A stretch of DNA of 64,000 nt from Paenibacillus tyrphae (GCF_000722545.1 NZ_JNVM01000015.1:62001-126000), one strand, 5' to 3'; shown: positions 7,574 to 16,211, counted from the stretch's first letter. Numbers and translations are program-made. The notes: generated from the letters alone by a model not told the origin.

Positions 7574-9550
7574 TTAATCTTGCAGATCGATGACGACCAT
7601 CTGATGGCATTCGAGCTCGGGCAGCGTGTACTCGATGCTTTCGGTGCCCGGTCTGTAATCAAGCGGCGTTCCTTGCGGCGCGAGATACACGCCCTTCACC
7701 CGTCTTCCCGGCAAACGCAGCTTCACGTCGACGTTATAGAGCGGAACGATATCCTCAATGATCTCGACGCCGTCCCCGCGCTTGACCGGCACGGCGTACA
7801 GCAGATGGTTCACGAGACGGCGCTCGACCTGCTGCTCCTGCAGCGTGACGACCCCTTGGGCGGGTAAGCTCGTTGTGAGCGTCTTGTCCGGCAGCAGCCG
7901 GTCCAGCGCGTAGAGCACAATCTCTTTCAGGAACAGGCTGCCCTTCGTCGCATAGTCCTCGAAGACGTTCCAAGCGATGTAAATGCCGCTGGCGCCCTCC
8001 ACCATTCCCGGGCCGCCGTCGTTCATCGAGCTGGGCGTATGCTGGTGCGACGAGAACGTGAATACTTCCCGGTTAAAATAAGGATCTTCGCGCCGCCCCA
8101 GCTCGGTTCCGCCGTCCAACGCGATCTTCTGCCCCGCAGCGTACATGACGAATGACGCTTCGCCAAGGCTGTGCAGCGGAAATTTCGGGCGGAAATAGTC
8201 CGGCTTGAACGGATTCTCGCCAACCCGCCGTACGCCGAAATCGATGGCGAACTCGCGCTCCTCCGCGTCCAAGCCCGACTTGCCCGAAGCGAGCAGCTTC
8301 CCGCCCTGCCGGAGAAACTCCTCCAGCTTCGCGCGCAGCCGGTCCGAGATCAGCACGTAGTCCGGCAGTATAATGACTTTGTATTGGTTGAACTCGGCAT
8401 CCGGATCGATCACGTCGAACAAAAACTTGCCTTCGAGCAGCATCCGCACAGCCCCGGCGTCGGAGTTGCCCGTGAACATCGCACCGCCCATTTTGTCCAC
8501 GCCGACCGATTCGACGGACAGCAGTCCAATATCCGCGATCGCCGTCGTGTCCGCGCACCACGCTTCCTTCCGCTCGACCTCGGCGTACGCCTTGCCGATC
8601 AGCTCATAGGTGGCCGGGTCCATCAGCCCTTCGGGATGCAATTGATCGCCGATGGAGCAGCGCGCTCCGTTCGCCAAGCTGAGCGCCGTTTCGTAGCGCA
8701 GCGCATTCGGATGCTTGTAGCCGCCGAACTCGCCCCAGAACGTGTGAAATTTGCCGGTCATGCCGAGGAAATCCATGCCGAGCGGCTGCACATAGCGGGC
8801 CGACAGCGGGAAATGATCGTAGCCCCAGCCGCCGGTCGGCAGCGATTCCAGCTCCAAGTGCGTATTCATCGCCGCCAAGTCCCGGCGTCCCTGCGAAATA
8901 TGCCCTGCGTTGTGGAAAATCGGCATCTCCGGCTTGATCGCATGGATCGCTTCGCGAATACGCTGCGTGTAATTCGCATAAATCCGCTCGCCTTGCTCGA
9001 CAACGTGCTGCTTCTCACGGGGGTCTTTTCCTTCCCCGCGCAGCATGGCAACGCAGGTATGGCAGTAGCAGGTGCGGACGCCGACGATATCGAGGAAGAT
9101 GCCGTCGGCATCGTACTTGCGTACGACCTCCTCCACCTGGCGGATCATCAGATCGAGATAAGGCGAATTTAAGCAAAATTGATGATACCCCGGCGTCATG
9201 AACCCTTTAACCCAGTTTGTCTGGTCGTTCTCGTCCCGCATCAGCCACTCGGGATGGACGCGCGCCAGCTTCTCGTCGAAGCCGACCGACAAGTAGACCG
9301 GCGTCTTCACGCCGATCTCGTGCGCCGCTTCGATCTGCGCGCCGAGCAGGTCGAAGTCCAGATGCGGGTGAATTTCGTTCGTTTCGGAAGGAAAATACGC
9401 CCAGCCGTGGTGACATTTTGCGAACACGGTAATCGAGTCGACGTGCCCCCGCTTGAGCATTTCTTGGAACTGCGGCTTGGAAAACTTCCGCCCGATATGC
9501 GGAATCATTTCAGAGGTGTGGAAATCTAAGTGTACTTGTCGGAATCGCAT
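7574..9550 (-). CDS. Glycoside hydrolase-like protein, GHL6 type with glutamine-amidotransferase-like trimerisation domain
   Basis: This is a 658-residue cytoplasmic protein with no signal peptide. The N-terminal half resembles the family named hypothetical glycosyl hydrolase 6, an (alpha/beta)8-barrel family. It carries DSITVFAKCHHGWAYFP, LSVGFDEKLARVHPEWL and the acidic motif DADGIFLDIVG followed by a Cys pair (CYCHTCVAM). Around residues 370-520 is a Rossmann-like region like the beta-galactosidase trimerisation domain. Reaction and substrate are unknown. Its place beside a sugar importer suggests it acts on the imported sugar. The ATG at 9550 has GAGGT 9 bases upstream. It is divergent from an AraC regulator. 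Confidence 0.82.
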   Translation of the reverse strand: MRFRQVHLDFHTSEMIPHIGRKFSKPQFQEMLKRGHVDSITVFAKCHHGWAYFPSETNEIHPHLDFDLLGAQIEAAHEIGVKTPVYLSVGFDEKLARVHPEWLMRDENDQTNWVKGFMTPGYHQFCLNSPYLDLMIRQVEEVVRKYDADGIFLDIVGVRTCYCHTCVAMLRGEGKDPREKQHVVEQGERIYANYTQRIREAIHAIKPEMPIFHNAGHISQGRRDLAAMNTHLELESLPTGGWGYDHFPLSARYVQPLGMDFLGMTGKFHTFWGEFGGYKHPNALRYETALSLANGARCSIGDQLHPEGLMDPATYELIGKAYAEVERKEAWCADTTAIADIGLLSVESVGVDKMGGAMFTGNSDAGAVRMLLEGKFLFDVIDPDAEFNQYKVIILPDYVLISDRLRAKLEEFLRQGGKLLASGKSGLDAEEREFAIDFGVRRVGENPFKPDYFRPKFPLHSLGEASFVMYAAGQKIALDGGTELGRREDPYFNREVFTFSSHQHTPSSMNDGGPGMVEGASGIYIAWNVFEDYATKGSLFLKEIVLYALDRLLPDKTLTTSLPAQGVVTLQEQQVERRLVNHLLYAVPVKRGDGVEIIEDIVPLYNVDVKLRLPGRRVKGVYLAPQGTPLDYRPGTESIEYTLPELECHQMVVIDLQD

Positions 9551-9675
9551 CGTTTGGCGACCTCGCTTTCTTGGTATAGGTGGGTTAAGCTGCTGTGCAG
9601 CTTTATTAATCGGGTGGTCTAGACGGCGTGTTCCATCGCCTTCCAGCCTCCTGCGCTTTTTCTTTTGTCGGGGTT

Positions 9676-9684
9676 ATTGTATCA
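9676..9684 (-). promoter_or_regulatory. Extended -10 promoter element of the GHL6-type gene
   Basis: The minus strand reads TGATACAAT (TG, one base, then TACAAT), an extended -10, about 126 bases before the ATG at 9550. No clear -35 is visible, so control by the divergent AraC protein is plausible. Confidence 0.4.
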
Positions 9685-9775
9685 TTAGGACGTTGGGAAT
9701 GTATTTGAAAGGCCTTCCATCGATTTGTACAAAATTCCGCTATTCGCGAGAACCTAACGCCCGGAGGAACCCGAG

Positions 9776-10639
9776 ATGAAGGATTTGGCAGAAATCGTTC
9801 CGCATGTGCGTTCGGCGGCACCCTATACGTATAACGGCGGCGAGCATGAAGGAACAAGGGTCGGCTATACGTTCGCCTATCATCTGTTTCTGGACGGCCG
9901 CGGAGATATCGTCGTGGACAACGTCACGTATTCCGTGGAAAAAGGTACCCTGATTTTCATCCGCCCGGGACAGGTGCATTCGTTTCACCATAAGCCCGGC
10001 TTTCCGCTCGATTCGTATAACATTTACTGCGATTTATGGGAGCGGCATCCGGTTCCGGAGCCGCGCTTCGCCTTTTATCCCGATCCGCCCGACCGATCGA
10101 TGTTGACCCGGCAGGAAGCTTGCCCCGAACTGGACGAGTTTCCGACCAAAATGTCGCTGAGCCCCCACCCGCACCTGATTGAACTGTTTGTGCAAATCGC
10201 CAGATCGGAGGACGCCCCTTATTATGCAGAAGCGATCACGGGATCGCTGATGCGCGCGTTTCTGCTGCGCTGGTACAACAGCATCAAAAATGCTGCACCA
10301 AACGATTACCGCATCCTGCAAATTATGGAGGAGATGGAGCGCCACCCGGAGCGTCGTTACTCGTTCGAGGATTGGTGCCGCAAATGCCGGCTGAAAAAAT
10401 CTTACTTTTACAAGCTATTTAAACAGGAAACCGGCATGACCCCAAAGGACTACCTGCTGCGGATGAAAATGAAAAAAGCAGCCAATTTGCTGCTGGAAAG
10501 CCGGCAGTCGGTTACGTCTATCTCGGACAATCTCGGCTACGATTCGATCCATTATTTTTCCAAGCAGTTTGCTGCCTTTTACGGGATCAGTCCGACGGCA
10601 TTCCGCAGCCGGAACAGCCTGCCGCGGGATTCGGACTAG
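9776..10639 (+). CDS. AraC-family transcriptional regulator with cupin-like sensor domain
   Basis: This is a cytoplasmic regulator of 287 residues. The N-terminal half is a cupin-like ligand domain (HLFLDGRGDIVVDNV, FIRPGQVHSFHH). The C-terminal 100 residues carry two helix-turn-helix units (FEDWCRKCRLKKSYFYKLFK and VTSISDNLGYDSIHYFSKQF). The start has GGAGG 8 bases upstream. It is transcribed away from the GHL6-type gene across a 225-base gap, the usual arrangement for a regulator of the neighbouring sugar genes. The effector is unknown. Confidence 0.92.
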   Translation: MKDLAEIVPHVRSAAPYTYNGGEHEGTRVGYTFAYHLFLDGRGDIVVDNVTYSVEKGTLIFIRPGQVHSFHHKPGFPLDSYNIYCDLWERHPVPEPRFAFYPDPPDRSMLTRQEACPELDEFPTKMSLSPHPHLIELFVQIARSEDAPYYAEAITGSLMRAFLLRWYNSIKNAAPNDYRILQIMEEMERHPERRYSFEDWCRKCRLKKSYFYKLFKQETGMTPKDYLLRMKMKKAANLLLESRQSVTSISDNLGYDSIHYFSKQFAAFYGISPTAFRSRNSLPRDSD

Positions 10640-10672
10640 CGGCTGACTGAAGCTCGCCAACTTTGGCCTCCA

Positions 10673-10865
10673 TCACATGTTCCAGCAGGAAGGCCGTACA
10701 CCGGTTGACTCCCTTTCGACAAAGTGGGTAACCTCTTTGGAATGGTTCATTTCATGAAGACCGTCCTGCGCAATCCCGCCGAGTAAAAAATCGCTGCGGC
10801 TTTCGATGGAAAAGCTTTTGTGCAATCCGATGGCATATGCAGTAATGCATGATTCTCGATCCCAT
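10673..10865 (-). pseudogene. Decayed N-terminal fragment of a zinc-dependent phospholipase C-like hydrolase
   Basis: On the minus strand a GGAGAGAGG ribosome site precedes an ATG at 10865 that reads MGSRIMHYCICHRIAQKL. The frame then breaks. One frame over it continues as SIESRSDFLLGGIAQDG and KEVTHFVERESTG, stopping at 10673. The opening and the FLLGGIA-D and THF elements match my recollection of small Paenibacillus HD/phospholipase-C-like hydrolases of several hundred residues. The 193-base length is not a multiple of three, consistent with one indel, and most of the C-terminal part is missing. The family assignment rests on motif memory only. Confidence 0.6.
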
Positions 10866-11138
10866 GCTTCCTCTCTCCTTCTCTCTCGTCTACAAAGCTA
10901 TCGTCTCCTTTTCTTCCATTTACTTCAATTGCAATCGGATGATAAATAGCAGATAATTAAATTACTTAACTATTCTCCTTGCCGCTATGATTCAGGCAGA
11001 CAATCGGATGGGTAATGACAACTATCTACGGCCCGATGGCTAAGGGACCGCTAGACGCGTAGTTACAAAATCTTAACACCAAGACCTATTGTCCTGCGTT
11101 ACAATGAATCTCACAGGCTAGGAAAGGGAGGGAAGCTC
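10866..11138. other. Gene-free stretch between the pseudogene and the 31-codon gene
   Basis: No reading frame here has a ribosome site and a recognisable product. The right end contains TACAAT at 11100-11105, a possible -10 for the small gene at 11139, without a convincing -35. TCTTAA at 11072-11077 is the inverse of the TTAAGA boxes found at 11343-11382. Confidence 0.4.
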
Positions 11139-11234
11139 ATGAATTTCACTCTGAAGCAACTAAAGTATGCGCTCTTAAGTCTGCTGCTCACGTTCGCTCT
11201 GATTGTGACCTACCAGCATGTGCAGCCGCTCTGA
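11139..11234 (+). CDS. 31-residue hydrophobic peptide
   Basis: An ATG with GGGAGGG 6 bases upstream opens a 31-codon frame ending in TGA. The product is a short basic head (MNFTLKQLKY) followed by one hydrophobic segment (ALLSLLLTFALIVTY) and a polar tail (QHVQPL). A terminator-like hairpin follows at 11281. It could be a small membrane protein, a leader peptide for the ABC exporter 200 bases downstream, or a type I toxin-like peptide. The good ribosome site and hairpin support a real gene. I recognise no homologue and cannot assign a function. Confidence 0.55.
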   Translation: MNFTLKQLKYALLSLLLTFALIVTYQHVQPL

Positions 11235-11280
11235 TTCCTATACATTTACACAATTAACCATGAATGATATAGCTTAGTAA

Positions 11281-11306
11281 GGACCGGGGACTACTCCGGT
11301 CCTCTT
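11281..11306 (+). terminator. Terminator-like hairpin after the 31-codon gene
   Basis: Stem GGACCGG (11281-11287) pairs with CCGGTCC (11296-11302) and is followed by a T-rich stretch. It ends the small gene or acts as an attenuator before the ABC exporter. Confidence 0.6.
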
Positions 11307-11342
11307 CGTCGTTTCGCCCCCCTTTTCCCAGTTTTCCTGAAT

Positions 11343-11397
11343 TTAAGATGTTGTTAAGAATTTCCTCCGCTAGTTATTAAGATGTCCCGGCTATACT
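11343..11397 (+). promoter_or_regulatory. TTAAGA direct repeats and -10 box before the ABC exporter
   Basis: TTAAGA occurs at 11343-11348, 11354-11359 and 11377-11382, spaced 11 and 23 bases, about one and two helical turns. Tandem hexamers at 11-base pitch are the usual site of OmpR/PhoB-type response regulators. TATACT (11392-11397) is a possible -10 nine bases after the last box, with no good -35, as in activated promoters. The binding protein is not encoded nearby. Confidence 0.4.
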
Positions 11398-11437
11398 GAG
11401 CTTTGATCTGAAGGATATCGTACGGAGGGGATATGGA

Positions 11438-12463
11438 TTGAACAGGCAGGCAGAGCACGCTGTGGAAAAAAAGCGCCCGACGGAACAAACAGGTTCCGGG
11501 GCATGGAGGAGCCAGCCGCCCGTAGTGCAGATTCGCGGGCTTACGAAGACGATCCGAGGAAAAGCGATCGTCAACCGGCTCGATCTGGAGGTGCGGGCCG
11601 GCGAAATATTCGGTCTGCTCGGACCGAACGGCGCAGGGAAAACGACGACCATCCGCATGATCGTCGGTCTCATCGGCATGTCCGGCGGGGAAGTGCTGAT
11701 CGACGGCCTCAGCGTCAAGCGGCATTTCGAAGACGCCATGAAGCGCGTCGGGGCTATTGTCGAAAATCCGGAGATGTACAAGTATTTGTCCGGCTACCAC
11801 AATTTGCTGCACTTTGCGAGGATGCACGAGGGCGTGACAAAAGCCAGAATCGACGAGGTCGTCGAGTTGGTCGGCTTGAAGGAGCGGATTCGCGATAAGG
11901 TCCGCACCTACTCTCTCGGGATGCGCCAAAGGCTGGGCGTCGCACAAGCGCTGCTGCACCGGCCGAAGGTGCTGATCCTCGACGAGCCGACCAACGGCCT
12001 GGACCCCGCCGGTATCCGGGAGCTGCGCGATTATTTGCGGCAGTTGGCCCGGACGGAAGAGCTGGCGATTATCGTTTCCAGCCACCTGCTGTCCGAGATG
12101 GAGCTGATGTGCGACCGGGTCGCCATCATTCGCCAAGGCGAGTTGATCGACGTTCGTCCGATACGGGAGCTGGCCCCCGGGCCCTCGGACGCCGAGCTCC
12201 GCGTCGTCTTCGAGGTGAACGAGCCGGCAAGCGCGCAGCTGCTGCTCGCCTCCTCGTATCCGGAGGCAGCCTTTGAATGTACCGACCCGGAACGCAGCGG
12301 GACGGCCGAAGCCGCTATCGAAGGCAGGCTCGCCAGACGGGTCATCCCATCTGTTGTGCGCAAGCTGGTGCAAGCCGGCATCGAAGTATACGGCGTCCGC
12401 AGTTCGGGCCGGACGTTGGAGGAACAATTTTTGGAACTGACGGGAGGGGAGCGGCATGCTTAG
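11438..12463 (+). CDS. ABC exporter ATP-binding protein, BcrA type
   Basis: This is a cytoplasmic ATPase of 341 residues. Walker A is GPNGAGKTTT, the signature is YSLGMRQRLGVAQALLH and Walker B is VLILDEPTNGLDP. The C-terminal region beyond residue 230 is typical of the BcrA/NatA-like class that powers two-component ABC-2 exporters, some giving peptide-antibiotic resistance. The start is TTG at 11438 with GGAGGGG 7 bases upstream. The preceding ATG at 11433 runs into a stop at once. It overlaps the permease gene by 8 bases, so the two are coupled. The substrate is not evident. Confidence 0.93.
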   Translation: MNRQAEHAVEKKRPTEQTGSGAWRSQPPVVQIRGLTKTIRGKAIVNRLDLEVRAGEIFGLLGPNGAGKTTTIRMIVGLIGMSGGEVLIDGLSVKRHFEDAMKRVGAIVENPEMYKYLSGYHNLLHFARMHEGVTKARIDEVVELVGLKERIRDKVRTYSLGMRQRLGVAQALLHRPKVLILDEPTNGLDPAGIRELRDYLRQLARTEELAIIVSSHLLSEMELMCDRVAIIRQGELIDVRPIRELAPGPSDAELRVVFEVNEPASAQLLLASSYPEAAFECTDPERSGTAEAAIEGRLARRVIPSVVRKLVQAGIEVYGVRSSGRTLEEQFLELTGGERHA

Positions 12464-13400
12464 GTTGATGCCTTTGGTGCAGAACGAATCGATGAAAATT
12501 TTCCGCCGATGGCGAACCTGGGTGATGACCGCGAGCCTGATTGTATTTATGACGCTCCTGTCCACTGTCCAATTTATGGATAAGCCGAATGATCAAAGGG
12601 ACTGGAAAACCCGGCTCACAGCAAACATTCAGCAGACGGAGCAGATGATGAGCGACGCGCGGATGGGCGAAGGACAGAAGCAGCGTCTTCAAGAAAGCAT
12701 TCTCCACGACCGGTATGCCATCGAGCACGACATTCCCGTCAATGAACGCAGCTTGTGGAATCCCGTCACGCTGGGAACAAGCCTGATCTCGCTAATTACG
12801 ATCTTTACGATCGTCGTAGCGGCAGACAACGTCGCCGGGGAGTTTTCCGGAGGTACGATCAAGCTCATCCTGATCCGGCCGGCCAAACGGTGGAAGGTGC
12901 TGCTGAGCAAATATATCGCTTCTCTCGGATTTGCTTTATTTCTGCTGGTTACTGTTTTCGCCGCAAGCTGGCTTCTCGGCATCGGCCTCTACGGCACCGG
13001 CGCGCTTCATCAGCCCATTCTCGACGTAAGAGACGGCATCGTCATCGAGCATAGCATGGTCGCTTCCCTGCTTCAAACGTATGCGCTGAACAGCGTTTCC
13101 CTCGTGATGATGGCGACGTTCGGATTCATGATCTCCACCGTGTTCCGGTCTAGTTCCTTCGCCATCGGCGGCTCCATTGCCCTGCTCTTTGTCGGAACGA
13201 GCATCGTGCACGGGCTTCGCGAATACCCTTGGGTCAAGTATGTGCTGTTCGCCCACCTCGATCTGACGCAATATATTAAAGGGAAGCCGCTGATCGAAGG
13301 GATGACCCTCGGCTTCTCGGTTATGATGCTGCTCGCTTATTTTGTGTTGTTTATGGCGCTATCGTTCTTCATCTTCGGCAAGCGGGATGTAGCCGCTTAG
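12456..13400 (+). CDS. ABC-2 type exporter permease
   Basis: This is the membrane partner of the preceding ATPase, 314 residues. One N-terminal span (VMTASLIVFMTLLSTVQFM) is followed by an extracytoplasmic loop of about 80 residues and five more spans. The ABC-2 element VAADNVAGEFSGGTIKLILI and the preceding NPVTLGTSLISL segment are typical of BcrB/NatB-like permeases. GGGAGGGG precedes the ATG. A bidirectional terminator follows directly. Confidence 0.9.
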   Translation: MLRLMPLVQNESMKIFRRWRTWVMTASLIVFMTLLSTVQFMDKPNDQRDWKTRLTANIQQTEQMMSDARMGEGQKQRLQESILHDRYAIEHDIPVNERSLWNPVTLGTSLISLITIFTIVVAADNVAGEFSGGTIKLILIRPAKRWKVLLSKYIASLGFALFLLVTVFAASWLLGIGLYGTGALHQPILDVRDGIVIEHSMVASLLQTYALNSVSLVMMATFGFMISTVFRSSSFAIGGSIALLFVGTSIVHGLREYPWVKYVLFAHLDLTQYIKGKPLIEGMTLGFSVMMLLAYFVLFMALSFFIFGKRDVAA

Positions 13401-13409
13401 ACATATAAA

Positions 13410-13453
13410 AGACGCCAACGCCCCGCTGTGCCGGGTGCGACTGGCGTCTATTT
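13410..13453. terminator. Bidirectional terminator
   Basis: AGACGCCA (13410-13417) pairs with TGGCGTCT (13442-13449), followed by ATTTT on the plus strand and preceded by an A-rich run that gives T residues on the minus strand. It lies between the convergent ends at 13400 and 13459. Confidence 0.8.
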
Positions 13454-13458
13454 TGCCG

Positions 13459-14778
13459 TCAGAAGGTCCTGCCGAGGCGGATCATATCCTTCCTCCGGTA
13501 AATGCCGAGAACGAGGCCGATGACTGCCATCTCGACTAGCGTATGGGTACCGCCATAGCTGACGAACGGAAAAGCGACGGAGATAAGCGGCAGCAAGCCG
13601 AGCGACATGACGATACAGTAGCCGAATTGTGCTCCGAGGATGGAAGCGGCGGCCACAATCAGCATTTTGCCGTATGTCTCGCGAACCTGTCCCAACGAAT
13701 GGAGCATCCGAGTCACGAAATAAACGGCAGCGCCTGCAACCGCGATACCGATGCCCCAACCGAAGCTGTAGACGAGATAAGTTAAAATCAATTCACTATG
13801 AATATACGGCAGCTTGGGATTGACCGCTCCGAATCCGTGACCCCACCAGCCGGCGCTGCTCAGGGCCTCTTTCATCTGGATATACATATACCCCGCGCCC
13901 GAAGGATCTCTATCGGGATTAAGAAAGGCTAACACTCGCTGACTCAAGTAATACCGGATCAAGAACGCTCCACTCAGAAGAAGCAGTGTTCCTCCCGTTT
14001 GCAGTAGCGCAAGCCACCATTTACGGGTAACAACGCTGCATAGGATCCCATAGCTTATCAAATAAAATAGAATCGTCGATAACGAAGGTACCATCGCATA
14101 GAGCACGAATGGTACGAGAACAAAAGCAAGCATCGATTTCAGCCAAAAATTACGCTTCTGCCTCCGCCAATCGAGAAGCAAACCAGCCGCCGCAGCGATA
14201 AATAAATAGGAGCTGATAACCGTCCAATCCACCGCGAAACTTCCAAACGCAAAATAACTTCTCGCCCCATTCACCTGCCGTCCGAACAGTATAGTACAAA
14301 CCATACCAGCGCCGGCAACCCAGTACATAAGGAGCGACCAAGCCTTCAGCTTCCGATAATCCATAAAATAAAACAGCAATAAAACCGGCAGTCCTAGCGC
14401 GATGAAAAACATTTTACGGATTGCGAAACCAACTCCGTCGAGGCTGTTGGAACGCATCACCGCATAGCTGGACTCGATGCCATACATCGCGAAGACACCC
14501 AACCCTAAAAACGCTATAAAGCCGAGCAGCAAGCCCCAATGCATCCGCGGCTTGTGAACGAGGTGCAGCTCACGGCCGACTGTTACCGGGTCACCCATCT
14601 GCCGGATCGCCCAAGCGATCGCTTCCTCCCGGCTCGCGCCTTCCGCTTCCTTATCGAGCGCTAGCTCCTCCAAGTGGCTTTCCAGCTCGCGCCGGATGTC
14701 CTTATGCAGCTCTCTCGCCCGAATCTGCGAGCAGACGCTGCTCAAATAATCCCGCACGTTCTCGTGCTCGCGGATCAT
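13459..14778 (-). CDS. FtsW/RodA/SpoVE-family membrane protein with N-terminal HAAS-like domain
   Basis: This 439-residue protein begins with a cytoplasmic helical segment of about 85 residues (ELHKDIRRELESHLEELAL, AIAWAIRQMGDPVTVG), the prefix domain seen on membrane proteins controlled by PadR. About ten spans follow, with the FtsW/RodA hallmark NPDRDPSGAGYMYIQ and a GHGFG turn. Canonical family members polymerise glycan strands using an Asp in a (H/Q)TDFIF-type motif. Here the matching stretch reads IHSELIL, with Glu, so activity is uncertain. The start is the ATG at 14778, overlapping the PadR stop (ATGA), with GGGGGAGGG upstream. Confidence 0.88.
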   Translation of the reverse strand: MIREHENVRDYLSSVCSQIRARELHKDIRRELESHLEELALDKEAEGASREEAIAWAIRQMGDPVTVGRELHLVHKPRMHWGLLLGFIAFLGLGVFAMYGIESSYAVMRSNSLDGVGFAIRKMFFIALGLPVLLLFYFMDYRKLKAWSLLMYWVAGAGMVCTILFGRQVNGARSYFAFGSFAVDWTVISSYLFIAAAAGLLLDWRRQKRNFWLKSMLAFVLVPFVLYAMVPSLSTILFYLISYGILCSVVTRKWWLALLQTGGTLLLLSGAFLIRYYLSQRVLAFLNPDRDPSGAGYMYIQMKEALSSAGWWGHGFGAVNPKLPYIHSELILTYLVYSFGWGIGIAVAGAAVYFVTRMLHSLGQVRETYGKMLIVAAASILGAQFGYCIVMSLGLLPLISVAFPFVSYGGTHTLVEMAVIGLVLGIYRRKDMIRLGRTF

Positions 14779-15113
14779 GCTCTTCCCTCCCCCAAAACAA
14801 GATCGACCGCGTCGCGGAACTGCTTCCACTCCGCCGTTTTCTCCTGGAGATGCCGCTTACCGGCCTCGGTGATGCGGTAGTATTTGCGCTGCCGTCCTTG
14901 CGCTTCCTCCCAGTACGCCTCGACCCAGCGCTCCGCCTCCATACCGTGCAGAATCGGATACAGCGTCCCTTCCTTCAGCGAAAACATCCCACCGGAGCTT
15001 TTCTCCAGCTCCTTGATCAGCTCGTACCCGTACATATTGCGACGCTCAAGCAGCGTCAGAATCATCGTCCCGGTGCTTCCTTTCAACAGCTCCTTGCTGA
15101 CCTTCATTGCCAA
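14775..15113 (-). CDS. PadR-family transcriptional regulator
   Basis: This is a small winged-helix repressor, 112 residues, with the PadR fold: LKGSTGTMILTLLERRNMYG and FSLKEGTLYPILHGMEAE, then a C-terminal helix. The start is placed at TTG 15113, 5-6 bases after AAAGGAGG. The ATG two codons later (15107) is 12 bases from that site. It is followed by the HAAS-FtsW-like gene with an ATGA overlap. PadR proteins commonly repress their own operon with such prefix-domain partners, so this pair is likely an autoregulated unit answering envelope stress or a ligand. Confidence 0.9.
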   Translation of the reverse strand: MAMKVSKELLKGSTGTMILTLLERRNMYGYELIKELEKSSGGMFSLKEGTLYPILHGMEAERWVEAYWEEAQGRQRKYYRITEAGKRHLQEKTAEWKQFRDAVDLVLGEGRA

Positions 15114-15233
15114 ACCGAGCCTCCTTTCCACGCCTATGCTGTCGTTCAGATACAAGCATCGTAAATCTATGTATCGTAATTCTAGGTATTAGTATAGCTG
15201 GCTCTACTCTACTTGTCCAGCTTACCGCATACT

Positions 15234-16211
15234 TCAAACCGTCGAGCGCTCCACCAGCCGGACCGGCAGTTCCTGCTTCTCCGCCTCATACCAGTCTTCC
15301 GCAATATAGCGGTGCAGCATTTGAAAAGCGGCGCGGCCCACGTCCTTGTTCGACTGCTCCACCGCCGTAATGTCTAGCAACTCGCCGAGCATATGGTTAT
15401 CGAAGCCGATCACCGCCAAATCGTCCGGTACGCGAAGCCCGAGCTTGCGCGCTTCGGCGACAAGCCCCGCCGCGGTCTGGTGCGTACCCGCCAGCACCGC
15501 CGTCGGGCGCGGGTTCATGCCGGCCAGCCGATGCGCGACCTCAACGCCTGCTTCCATCGACAGCGCGTCGTAGAACATCCACTCCGGCCGCAGCGGCTCC
15601 TGCACGGCAGCGAGCGCTTCGCGGACGGCGCGTTCCCGCGCCAGGCTCGTATTGCTGCCCCGCCTGCCGATGCAGCAAGCGATATGCCGGTGTCCTTGGG
15701 CCGTCAAATAGCGCAGGCCCGTTTCAAAGCTGCGGTAGTGGTCGATATAGGCGCAGGACAGCGGCTCGTCTCCGGCGTCCTCGCAGACGACGATCGGACC
15801 GTACGCCAAAAAAGGTTTGATCACATCCCAAGCGTTCGTCCGAGACGTAATAACGACGCCATCGACCTGTTTCATTCTGAGCATTTCGAGCACTTTCAGC
15901 TCTTCCTCGGAGCGATAATTTGTCTGGCAAAGGACTACGCGGTACCCGCTCCGGTTCGCTTCGCTCAAGATGCCTTCCACCGGCGAGCTCAAGTACGGAT
16001 TATCCACATAAGGAAGCACGACCGCAATCATCGATGTCTTGCCTTTGATCAAATGGACGGCGTTCAAATTCTGAACATAGTCCAGCTTCCGCACCGCCTC
16101 CAGCACGGCGGCCCTTTTATCCTCGCTCACGTACGGGTGGCGGTTCAGCACACGAGAAACCGTCGTGACCGAAACGCCTGCCATGCGGGCAATTTCTTTA
16201 ATGTTTGCCAT
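15234..16211 (-). CDS. LacI-family transcriptional regulator
   Basis: This is a DNA-binding sugar-responsive regulator of 325 residues. The N-terminal helix-turn-helix and hinge (ANIKEIARMAGVSVTTVSRV) are followed by a periplasmic-binding-protein-like ligand domain with KQVDGVVITSRT and DDLAVIGFDNHMLGELLDI. The start is the ATG at 16211 with GGAGG 9 bases upstream. In-frame codons further up lack a ribosome site. No sugar genes are adjacent, so the target is elsewhere or is its own promoter. An imperfect palindrome centred on ATGCAT near 16284 lies upstream and could be an operator. Confidence 0.92.
   Translation of the reverse strand: MANIKEIARMAGVSVTTVSRVLNRHPYVSEDKRAAVLEAVRKLDYVQNLNAVHLIKGKTSMIAVVLPYVDNPYLSSPVEGILSEANRSGYRVVLCQTNYRSEEELKVLEMLRMKQVDGVVITSRTNAWDVIKPFLAYGPIVVCEDAGDEPLSCAYIDHYRSFETGLRYLTAQGHRHIACCIGRRGSNTSLARERAVREALAAVQEPLRPEWMFYDALSMEAGVEVAHRLAGMNPRPTAVLAGTHQTAAGLVAEARKLGLRVPDDLAVIGFDNHMLGELLDITAVEQSNKDVGRAAFQMLHRYIAEDWYEAEKQELPVRLVERSTV

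Noticed and set aside
11354..12565. 403-codon minus-strand frame across the exporter ATPase gene
   Set aside because: It is antisense to intact Walker and signature motifs and has no ribosome site.
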